Part shown: piece after piece, positions 45,014-51,829 of the stretch
Layout of the letters: each line of letters begins with the position of its first letter
How positions within the stretch are numbered: the first letter of the stretch is position 1
Assembly (NCBI RefSeq): GCF_014705605.1
Contig: NZ_JACXIZ010000028.1
Span: forward strand, 1 to 64,000
Length of the DNA stretch: 64,000 nucleotides
From: Paenibacillus sabuli
GTDB taxonomy: Bacteria; Bacillota; Bacilli; Paenibacillales; Paenibacillaceae
Direction of reading: 5' to 3'
Notes under the pieces: generated by a model
The model's database searches: none
Told to the model about the DNA's origin: nothing
What the model saw: only the letters and a program-made list of their open reading frames with translations
Program-made: the position numbers and the translations under genes

Positions 45014-45023
45014 CCAACCCTCC

Positions 45024-45068
45024 AAAGCACCCCTTGGTAATTCTGGGTATTACCAAGGGGTGCTTTTT
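45024..45068 (+). terminator. Perfect 18-bp terminator after parMR
   Basis: AAAGCACCCCTTGGTAAT pairs perfectly with ATTACCAAGGGGTGCTTT around a seven-base loop and ends in a run of five T residues. Confidence 0.95.
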
Positions 45069-45414
45069 CTGCTGGTTTTAGGCGCGTTTTCTTCATTTTT
45101 TTGATAATAATATAATAATCTAGTTGGAATCCCCCTTTTAGTCATACTTAGTGGTACTAATTTGTCCCCAACAGCATTGGAATTTGTAATACCAAAAAAT
45201 ACAAAGTAGGTTTATATAATTCAAAGTATTTCTAGGTATGTCTTGGTGCCTTGCGTGAGTTTGGAGTAAATCTTATATAGAGTCTCAGTGGGGATTGCAT
45301 GGCATCATCGTATTGAGATGCGCTTGAAATGAAACCAAAAGGTTTCATAAAATAAAAGCAGACACAGGCCGCGCAAGAGTAATGACACGAGAAGGCTAGT
45401 GAAAAGGAGGCAGT
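45069..45414. other. AT-rich gap after parMR, possible centromere (parC) site
   Basis: About 350 bases, markedly AT-richer than their surroundings, hold no gene. Short words recur: CAAAGTA twice, AATTTGT twice, TTGGAAT twice, and GGTATTAC in both orientations counting the terminator. These are too short and irregular to call iterons. Partition sites of ParM systems lie next to the operon, so this is the best place to look for one. The segment before 45415 also carries the AGGAGG of the SRPBCC gene. Confidence 0.3.
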
Positions 45415-45853
45415 ATGAGAAATCACGAAACGCAAGAGGTGCCGGACGTTGTAAAAAAGACGACCTTCCATGCACCGATTGACAAAGATTGACAAAGTGT
45501 GGGCGGCTGTCGCGACGTCCGATGGACTGGCGGCCTGGTTCATGCCCAATGACTTCGAACCGGTAGAAGGGCATGCGTTCCATCTGGGATCCGTTCCGTT
45601 CGGAAGCTCGCCCTGCAAGGTGACCGTCGTCGATCCCCCGCATCGTTTGTCGTTCCGCTGGGCGCAGAGCTGGACGCTGACATTCGAGCTGGAGGCTCAA
45701 GGCGATACGACCCTGTTCACTCTGACGCACTCCGGCTGGGAGGCGGCAGGGCAGACCGAATTCGGCGAAGCGAATAGCGTCGTGCGCGAGCGCATGAACG
45801 GCGGCTGGACCGGCTTGGTCGAGAAGCTGCGCGGTACGGTCGAGGCCGGATGA
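45415..45853 (+). pseudogene. Frameshifted SRPBCC (AHSA1-like) gene
   Basis: The gene has a proper start: AGGAGG four bases before ATG 45415. It reads MRNHETQEVPDVVKKTTFHA, then PIDKD and a stop. The rest of the family sequence (VWAAVATSDGLAAWFMPNDF to VEKLRGTVEAG) continues in another frame from 45470. The break is a 10-base tandem duplication, ATTGACAAAG at 45478-45487 repeated at 45488-45497; removing one copy restores PIDKVWAAV in one frame. SRPBCC proteins are small ligand-binding proteins often paired with an ArsR repressor, as here (the genes overlap). The downstream part might still start at ATG 45470, but without a ribosome binding site. Confidence 0.85.
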
Positions 45854-46188
45854 TCGACCGCGCCTCTTCTGACAGGCCGGATGTCTTCCAGGCCATCGCC
45901 GATCCGACCCGGCGGAGCCTGATGCATTTGCTCACCGACGGCGAGATGCCGGTCGGCGCGATCAGCAGCCATTACCCGATGAGCCGTACTGCGGTGTCCA
46001 AGCACCTGCGCCTCCTCCAGGATGCCGGACTGGTCAAGGGGCGCAGAATCGGTCGCGAGACCCGCTACCGGCTTGATGCGGAACCGCTGTGAGAGCTGAG
46101 CCTCTGGCTGGCTTATTACGAGCAATATTGGGACAACAAGCTGGATGTGTTAAAGCGTCTCGTCGAGACGTCGGACGAAGGCAAGTAA
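45850..46188 (+). pseudogene. ArsR-family regulator with in-frame nonsense codon
   Basis: The ATG overlaps the SRPBCC stop (ATGA). Residues 1-80 form a complete ArsR winged helix (VFQAIADPTRRSLMHLLTDG, MSRTAVSKHLRLLQDAGLV, GRRIGRETRYRLDAEPL). TGA at 46090-46092 then interrupts the frame. The same frame continues with ELSLWLAYYEQYWDNKLDVL and ends at TAA 46186. That tail is the normal dimerisation helix of SRPBCC-associated ArsR proteins, where Arg is expected at the stop position, so CGA to TGA is the likely change. The 80-residue product may still bind DNA but would lack its last helix. Confidence 0.8.
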
Positions 46189-46247
46189 TAAACGTAAAAT
46201 ACGAGGCTACGCGGCGAAATGAGCGCCACATCCCGGATGAAGCGCTC

Positions 46248-46309
46248 GATTTCGCGGAACGAAACTTATTCGGCCTTAAAAAACGGCCTTGCCGTTTCGT
46301 CTTGAAATC
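46248..46309. repeat. Palindromic repeat, copy A
   Basis: GATTTCGCGGAACGAAAC at 46248-46265 and GTTTCGTCTTGAAATC ending at 46309 form the constant arms. Outer GATTTC/GAAATC (extended by GCTC/GAGC) and inner GAAAC/GTTTC pair, leaving an internal loop of GCGGAAC against GTCTT. The variable middle has a CGGC/GCCG stem. It lies just downstream of the broken arsR gene. Confidence 0.8.
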
Positions 46310-46316
46310 GAGCAAA

Positions 46317-46337
46317 TCCGGCATTTCACATGCCGGA
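46317..46337. repeat. Small hairpin between repeat copies A and B
   Basis: TCCGGCAT and ATGCCGGA form a perfect eight-base stem with a five-base loop. It lies within a 100-base direct-repeat period: the bases before both copies read CGGATGAAGCGCTC and CGGACGAGGCGCTC. Confidence 0.6.
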
Positions 46338-46347
46338 CGAGGCGCTC

Positions 46348-46406
46348 GATTTCGCGGAACGAAACGTGCTGCGCCGCCAGAGGAGGGCGCAGCACGTTTC
46401 GCCTTG
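46348..46406. repeat. Palindromic repeat, copy B with perfect long stem
   Basis: The left arm GATTTCGCGGAACGAAAC is followed by a stem in which GAAACGTGCTGCGCC pairs perfectly with GGCGCAGCACGTTTC around the loop GCCAGAGGA or its shifted form. GCCTTG follows but the outer GAAATC is absent. The middle stem has a different sequence from copy A, yet it is fully base-paired. Confidence 0.8.
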
Positions 46407-46532
46407 CCGCAAAAGCAGAAGCAGCCCATTTGACGCATTTTGCATGAAGTTCGCTTGTATTTCTTTCTCAATTGGAAAATCTCGTATATGATAGAGGGGG
46501 ATAGATTAGACATTCGGGGCTGGTGAACCGGT

Positions 46533-48395
46533 ATGGGGGAAGAGAAGCAGAGCGTCGGAGGAGCCGACAGGCGGCAAGCGGCCGAGAGGCTGCTGGGATA
46601 CGGTCCATTTGTACAGCTGCTGGCCGAGAATCCGCTTGTAGGCCTTTACATATGGCAAGGAAAAAGAATGACATACGCGAATCGCCGCGTCTGCGAGCTG
46701 ACGGGGTATACCCCCGATGAGCTAATGCGCATCCCGCCGATTGCCTTGGTTGCGCCGGAGGACCGCGCATACATGCGGCGCCGCACGATGCCCGGGGTCC
46801 ATGAGGATGTGCTGTTGCCGCGCGAAATTCGCATCGTGCACAAGCGGGGACAGATAAAATACGCCCATGTTGCGGTCCAAACGCTGGAATGGGAGGGTTC
46901 GGAGCTAAGCTGCGCCATGTTGACGGACATGACGGAGTACCGAAAAACCGAGCGCCAACTGCTGGACAGCGACGAGCGGTACCGCAAGCTGATCCGCATC
47001 TCGCCCGAGCCGATGGTCGTCCATAGCGAAGGCATGCTGATCTACGTCAATCAGGCGGCAGTGGCGCTGCTTGACGGACAGAGCGAGCGCGAGCTGCTTG
47101 GACGCCAGCTGCTGGACTTTTTCCACCCGCGTCAGCACGGCTTCATTCGCGATCGCCTGCGCAAAATCAAGGCCGGGCTGATGTCCGATTTTGCCGAGGT
47201 GACCCTCCTCACGCTGAACGGCTCGGAGCTGGAGGCGGAGGTGTCCGGCGTCATGATCACCTCTTTTATGGATGAGCCGGTCATCCAGACGGTGCTGCGT
47301 AACATTACTGAGCGCAAGGCGATGGAGAACGCACTGAAGGAAGCGGAGCTGAAATACAGGGTCCTCGTGGAAGAGGGGCTCGTCGGCGTCTACATGACGC
47401 AGGAGGGCAGAATCGTGTACGCGAATCCGCAGCTATCCGAACTGCTGGGCTACGCCGCCGGCGAGCTCGAGGGCATCGCGGTCATCGAGCTCATCGCAGA
47501 CGAGGACAAGGGGCGCTACAAGAGCAATTGCAAGCGCTGGCTGACAGGCAAGCGGCGGCCCGGCGACGGCGAAAGCTTCGAATACGTGATGCTGCGCAAG
47601 GACGGAACGCATGTATTCGTAGAGGGACGGGGCTCGACGATCATCTATAATGGCAAAGCCGCGGTAAGCGGCATGGTCATGGATGCGACCGAACGCAAAA
47701 AAACCGAACAATTCCTTCGGAATTCAGACAAGCTGTCCGCGCTCGGGGAGCTGGCGGCGGGACTGGCGCACGAGATTCGCAATCCGCTCACGGCACTGCG
47801 CGGCTTCACCCAGCTGATGAAGGCGCGTTCGGGCGGCAACGAGACCTATTTCGAGCTGATGCTGGAAGAGCTGGACCGCATCAATCTGATCGTCAGCGAG
47901 TTCATGGTGCTGGCTCGGCCCGAGGTGACGCATATCGAGTACAAGGACGTACGCAAGCTGCTCGATACGGTTGTCGCGGTGCTCGGCTCACAGGCGGTGA
48001 TGAGCAGCGTGGAGATCGTTACCCGCTACGCCGCGGAATTACCGGTCGTGCCGTGTGACGAGGGGCAACTCAAGCAAGTCATCGTCAATGTCGTCAAAAA
48101 CGCCATCGAGGCGATGCCGGAGGGCGGTCGCTTGACGGTGGAGGCGTATGCGGATAGCGCGAGTCATGTCACCGTCCGATTCATCGACCAGGGCGTCGGC
48201 ATCCCTGAGGACAAGCTGGTACGCCTGGGGGAGCCGTTTTATACGACGAAGGAGAAGGGCAACGGTCTGGGGGTCATGATGTGCTTCAAAATCATGGAGT
48301 CGCACAAAGGCACGATGCGCTTCAAGTCTAATCCCGACAAGGGCATCACGGTCGAGCTGAAGCTCCCGACCTCGGAAACGGCGGAGGCTTTGTGA
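46533..48395 (+). CDS. Multi-PAS sensor histidine kinase (sporulation-kinase-like)
   Basis: 620 residues with no membrane helix, so probably soluble. Three PAS domains occupy about 25-140, 145-265 and 270-390 (YIWQGKRMTYANRRVCELTGY, VVHSEGMLIYVNQAAVALL, VYMTQEGRIVYANPQLSELLGY). The HisKA segment has phospho-acceptor His413 in LAAGLAHEIRNPLTALRGF. HATPase motifs follow: N-box VIVNVVKNAIEAMP, G1 IDQGVGIPEDKL, F/G2 GEPFYTTKEKGNGLGVMMC. The H-box and the FYTTKEKGNGLG form match Bacillus KinA/KinC/KinE-type kinases that feed the Spo0F phosphorelay. No cognate regulator is adjacent, as is usual for that group. Start ATG 46533 has only a weak ribosome site (CCGG). Confidence 0.88.
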   Translation: MGEEKQSVGGADRRQAAERLLGYGPFVQLLAENPLVGLYIWQGKRMTYANRRVCELTGYTPDELMRIPPIALVAPEDRAYMRRRTMPGVHEDVLLPREIRIVHKRGQIKYAHVAVQTLEWEGSELSCAMLTDMTEYRKTERQLLDSDERYRKLIRISPEPMVVHSEGMLIYVNQAAVALLDGQSERELLGRQLLDFFHPRQHGFIRDRLRKIKAGLMSDFAEVTLLTLNGSELEAEVSGVMITSFMDEPVIQTVLRNITERKAMENALKEAELKYRVLVEEGLVGVYMTQEGRIVYANPQLSELLGYAAGELEGIAVIELIADEDKGRYKSNCKRWLTGKRRPGDGESFEYVMLRKDGTHVFVEGRGSTIIYNGKAAVSGMVMDATERKKTEQFLRNSDKLSALGELAAGLAHEIRNPLTALRGFTQLMKARSGGNETYFELMLEELDRINLIVSEFMVLARPEVTHIEYKDVRKLLDTVVAVLGSQAVMSSVEIVTRYAAELPVVPCDEGQLKQVIVNVVKNAIEAMPEGGRLTVEAYADSASHVTVRFIDQGVGIPEDKLVRLGEPFYTTKEKGNGLGVMMCFKIMESHKGTMRFKSNPDKGITVELKLPTSETAEAL

Positions 48396-48500
48396 CATCA
48401 TGGCCTCGAATCACGTCGAACTGCTGGGCAATCTGACAAAGATGGAACGCGCGAAGCTGCCCGGTCGTATGGCGCGATATGGGCTGCGCGGGCCCTTCTA

Positions 48501-48770
48501 GATTTCGCGGAACGAAACTTGCCCGGCCGCCGAAGCCTGGCCGAGCCGTTTCGCCTTGAAATCATAGCCGGCCCGACCAAGTCCGAGCCCTTCTAGATTT
48601 CGCGGAACGAAACTTGCCCGGCCGCCGAAGCCTGACCGAGCCGTTTCGCCTTGAAATCATAGCCGGCCCGACCAAGTCCGAGCCCTTCTAGATTTCGCGG
48701 AACGAAACTTGCCCGGCCGCCGAAGCCTGACCGAGCCGTTTCGCCTTGCGGCATTGCGATGGCGAAACGC
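48501..48770. repeat. 95-bp tandem repeat array (about 2.7 units) of the palindromic repeat family
   Basis: Units start at 48501, 48596 and 48691, an exact 95-base period. Each begins GATTTCGCGGAACGAAACTT, has a GGCC-containing centre around GCCGAAG, then CCGTTTCGCCTTGAAATC and a 30-base spacer ending CCCTTCTA. Unit 1 differs from the others by GG versus GA in the centre. The third unit diverges after GCCTTG, where the AraC coding sequence begins. The array fills the gap between the histidine kinase and the AraC gene and overlaps the last codons of the latter. Confidence 0.9.
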
Positions 48771-49623
48771 GCTTGTAATGGCGAAAGAGCTGGCTGAAAT
48801 AGTTGACGCTGCCAAATCCGACCCGGAAGGCGATCTCGGTGACCGGCTCCTCCGTCTCAATCAATAGCTGCTCCGCCGCATTGACGCGATGCAGGTTGAC
48901 ATAGTCGATAAACGTTTTGCCGGTCATTTTTTTGAAGGTGCGGCAAAAGTGGTAATCGCTGAGGTTGACGATCGCCGCAGCCTGCTGTACCGTGATCTTC
49001 TCTGCGTAATGCCGCTCCACATGCGAAATCAAGGCCTTGAATCTGGCCGTCAGCTCCGCCGCAAACGAATCGTCGTGGGCCCGCAATCCCGCCCGGTCGT
49101 TGTGGCGCGTCAGGTCGACAAGCAGCAGCTGCAGGATGGTGCGTATGGCCAATTGAAAACCCTTACACACAGCGGCATACTCTTCGACCAGACGATCGAC
49201 ATGCGAGACGATGCGCGCATACCCCTCGTCCCGCGGCGTCAGCCGGCTCGGGAACAAGCTGCGGCCGCTCATATACGGCGCCGTAATCTCGGTGTGGTAG
49301 GCGTCGGCCAGCGAGCTGCCGACGAGCGAGGAATGAAACACGAGCGCATCGTAGGCGACCGGTTCGTCGTCCTCGGCGAAGCCGGTGTGGATACGGCCCT
49401 GATTGACGAACAGCAGGTCGCCCGGCTCCGGGCGAATCGTCTCCGAGCCGATGTGAAAAACTGCACGCCCGCGCAAGAATCGAATAATCTCCCAATCGTC
49501 GTGCCAGTGCAGATGAAGAATCGGGTTGCCTGCCGGAACCGACTGGGCAATATGGAAAATATCAAACGGATACCCCGGCTCCGGATGCGGAACCTGCTGC
49601 TTGAGCTGATTCGGATTCGTCAT
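48688..49623 (-). CDS. AraC-family regulator (cupin sensor), C-terminus formed by repeat DNA
   Basis: 311 residues. The N-terminal cupin (about 20-110) includes ILHLHWHDDWEIIRFLRG and GDLLFVNQGRIHTG. The C-terminal double helix-turn-helix has ITVQQAAAIVNLSDYHFCRTFKKMTGK split across helices and VTEIAFRVGFGSVNYFSQLFRHYKRVSPSQ. After the usual end (SPSQCRK) about 17 extra residues and the TAG stop are read from the third unit of the 95-bp repeat. The gene is divergent from the oxidoreductase/isomerase/fucosidase operon and probably controls it in response to a sugar. Confidence 0.87.
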   Translation of the reverse strand: MTNPNQLKQQVPHPEPGYPFDIFHIAQSVPAGNPILHLHWHDDWEIIRFLRGRAVFHIGSETIRPEPGDLLFVNQGRIHTGFAEDDEPVAYDALVFHSSLVGSSLADAYHTEITAPYMSGRSLFPSRLTPRDEGYARIVSHVDRLVEEYAAVCKGFQLAIRTILQLLLVDLTRHNDRAGLRAHDDSFAAELTARFKALISHVERHYAEKITVQQAAAIVNLSDYHFCRTFKKMTGKTFIDYVNLHRVNAAEQLLIETEEPVTEIAFRVGFGSVNYFSQLFRHYKRVSPSQCRKAKRLGQASAAGQVSFREI

Positions 49624-49766
49624 AGGCGTTGCCTCCCGGGCAGCAAGATGCTTTAACTATTCAGCAAGATTCGGTAGAGCATCCTGCTAGCTTTCTTCTT
49701 ATAATTATACTCAATCCGGCACGCGAGCGAAAGCGCATGCCAATGATTGGGAGGCGACAAGCGCCA

Positions 49767-50909
49767 ATGGAATGGATCACGAAGGAACAATATCTTCCAA
49801 GTCTGGACAAGGACATTGATTACAGCCGGCACGGCATCGGATTGATCGGCTGTGGCTCGATCGCCAACCAGGCGCATCTGCCCGCCTACAAAAAACTCGG
49901 TCTGCAGGTGGCAGCCTGCTGTGACGTCGACGCTGAAGCGGCGCGCAAAACAGCGGAGGCGTTCGACATTCCCTTCTGGACGACGGACATTCGCGAGCTG
50001 CTGCAGAGGCGCGAGGTCACGATCCTCGATATGGCCGTCCATCCGAAGGCGCGGATGGCGCTGCTCGAGCAGATCGCGAAGGCGCCGCGGCCGGTGCTCT
50101 GCCAAAAGCCGCTCGACGTCGATCTGCGTCAAGCGAGAAAGCTGGGCGAATTCGCACGCGAGCATGGCATCGTCATGGGGCTCAATCAGCAGGCCCGCTG
50201 GGCGCCGGCCCATCGCGCGCTCCGGCTACTGCTCGATCAGGGGCTGACCGGCGATATCTATGCGATCCAGCACACGATGCGCGCGTTTCAGGACCAGGAG
50301 GGCTGGTGGTGGACGCGTATGGAGGACTTCAATATCGTCGATCACGGGATTCACTATCTCGACCTGTGCCGCTACTTCGCCCAGTCGCCGAGCAGTCCGG
50401 CGCTCGAATGGGAGCGCTTGCATTGTGCGACAGCGATGCAGCCGGGTCAGCAGTCGATCAGCCCGCTCATCTACGCCGTCAATATCGAATACGGCGAGGT
50501 CGGCGGACGCAGCCCTTTGATGGCCGCGCTGCAGTTCAACAATATCGTGCGGGCGGGCAATGCGCACAGCTATACGTGGTGGATCGACGGCAAGGACGGC
50601 AGCATCTGGGGCGATCAGGAGCGGCTCTACGTCGCGATGACGAAGGCCCCTTCCACCGTGCACGAGATTCGAATCAAGGGCAAATGGTTCCCGGACGGCT
50701 TCGCCGGCTCGATGGCGGCCTTCATCGCCGCGGTCGACCGCGGCGAGGCGCCGCCGGTGCCGGTGGACGACCATTACAACACAATTGCGCTTACGACGGC
50801 GATGACCCGCTCGAGCAAGGAAGGACGCGTCGTCGAGCGAATCGCAGTGCTGCAGGAGGCGACGGGCGGCGAGCAGGCCGCGGCAGCAGGAGAGGGGGGA
50901 CAGCCATGA
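49767..50909 (+). CDS. Gfo/Idh/MocA-family oxidoreductase
   Basis: 380 residues; ATG 49767 is chosen over earlier in-frame ATGs because GGGAGG precedes it (12-base spacing, slightly long) and the N-terminal protein pattern begins here. Rossmann motif GIGLIGCGSIANQAHLPAYK and the conserved CQKPLDVDLRQARKL are present, followed by a Trp-rich segment (GWWWTRMEDFNIVDHGIHYLD) with a likely catalytic His. It would oxidise or reduce a sugar derived from the action of the GH29 enzyme downstream. The stop overlaps the next start (ATGA). Confidence 0.87.
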   Translation: MEWITKEQYLPSLDKDIDYSRHGIGLIGCGSIANQAHLPAYKKLGLQVAACCDVDAEAARKTAEAFDIPFWTTDIRELLQRREVTILDMAVHPKARMALLEQIAKAPRPVLCQKPLDVDLRQARKLGEFAREHGIVMGLNQQARWAPAHRALRLLLDQGLTGDIYAIQHTMRAFQDQEGWWWTRMEDFNIVDHGIHYLDLCRYFAQSPSSPALEWERLHCATAMQPGQQSISPLIYAVNIEYGEVGGRSPLMAALQFNNIVRAGNAHSYTWWIDGKDGSIWGDQERLYVAMTKAPSTVHEIRIKGKWFPDGFAGSMAAFIAAVDRGEAPPVPVDDHYNTIALTTAMTRSSKEGRVVERIAVLQEATGGEQAAAAGEGGQP

Positions 50910-51829
50910 GCGCAATCGACAAGCGCGCGCCCGAGACTGCTGCCGGCAATCAGATGAATCCGCTCGGCCTGATGAGCTATATCTATCTGGAGCATCGCGC
51001 GGAGGAGATGGCCGATGCAATGGCTGATCACGGGGTGGGACGGGCTCAGGTCGATCCGCGCCAGCAGGGCCTGCTGGATGCGCAGGGCGAGTGGAACGCA
51101 CAGCAGGCGGAGGCGATCCGGTCGGTCTTCGCGCAGCGCGGCATTGCGATCCCCGTGCTCTCCGGATATATGAATCTGCTGCATCCGGACCCGGCGCGCC
51201 GCGAGGCCAACGTGCTGGCGATGGAACGGCTGCTGCGTCTGGCGCCGGCATTCGGCGCGGAGGCAGTGGCGACCGAGACCGGCAGTCTGCATCCGACGAA
51301 CCAGTGGGCTTATCACCCGGATAACGCCTCGGAGGCGGCCTGGGAAGCCTTGTGCGCAGTCTGCGAGCGGCTCGGGCGGGTCGCTGCGGACCATGGCGTG
51401 ACGCTACTGCTGGAGGGTTATGTCGACAATGTGCTGGCCCGGCCCGAGCAGGCGTCCGCGCTGATGGCGCGTCTGCCCGAGCGCGGGCTCGGCCTGGTGC
51501 TCGACCCGTTCAATTACTTGACCCGGGACGATCTGGCGGCGCAGGGCGAGGCGCTGGGACGTATCTTCGATCAGGTGGGGCCGCGGGCCGTAATCGCGCA
51601 CGCCAAGGACACTGTCTATACGGCCAAGGGCATCGACACGCCGCGCCCGGGCGCGGGTGATGTCGATTGGGCGCAGGTGGCCGGCCTGCTCGCAGAGCGG
51701 ATGCCGGAGATGCCGCTCTATCTCGAGCATACCAAGCCCGAGGAAGTCGGCTCGGCGCTGGACTATATTCGCGACAGCTATGACAAGGCGGCCGCCGGCC
51801 GCGCCAAGCAGAGAGGAGACGGACAATGA
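50906..51829 (+). CDS. Sugar phosphate isomerase/epimerase-like TIM-barrel protein
   Basis: 307 residues, start overlapping the preceding stop. An xylose-isomerase-like TIM barrel is suggested by VLSGYMNLLHPDP, AVATETGSLHPTNQW, LLLEGYVDNVLARPEQ, the metal-site region VLDPFNYLTRDDL, AHAKDTVY and LYLEHTKPEE. It is paralogous in type, not in close sequence, to the enzyme at 24175. Both clusters pair a Gfo/Idh oxidoreductase with such an isomerase, a common sugar or inositol catabolic unit. The stop again overlaps the next start. Confidence 0.82.
   Translation: MSAIDKRAPETAAGNQMNPLGLMSYIYLEHRAEEMADAMADHGVGRAQVDPRQQGLLDAQGEWNAQQAEAIRSVFAQRGIAIPVLSGYMNLLHPDPARREANVLAMERLLRLAPAFGAEAVATETGSLHPTNQWAYHPDNASEAAWEALCAVCERLGRVAADHGVTLLLEGYVDNVLARPEQASALMARLPERGLGLVLDPFNYLTRDDLAAQGEALGRIFDQVGPRAVIAHAKDTVYTAKGIDTPRPGAGDVDWAQVAGLLAERMPEMPLYLEHTKPEEVGSALDYIRDSYDKAAAGRAKQRGDGQ

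Noticed and set aside
46090-46092. Recoding of TGA as selenocysteine in the ArsR gene
   Set aside because: The expected residue there is not cysteine, no stem-loop typical of a SECIS element follows, and a simple CGA to TGA change explains it.
48398-48580. A 60-codon minus-strand frame beside the histidine kinase
   Set aside because: It is read entirely through the 95-bp repeat unit; the same residues (RLRRPGKFRSAKS) appear in other shadow frames of the array.
48501-48770. CRISPR array
   Set aside because: There are only three units with near-identical 'spacers', so this is a plain tandem repeat; no cas genes are present.
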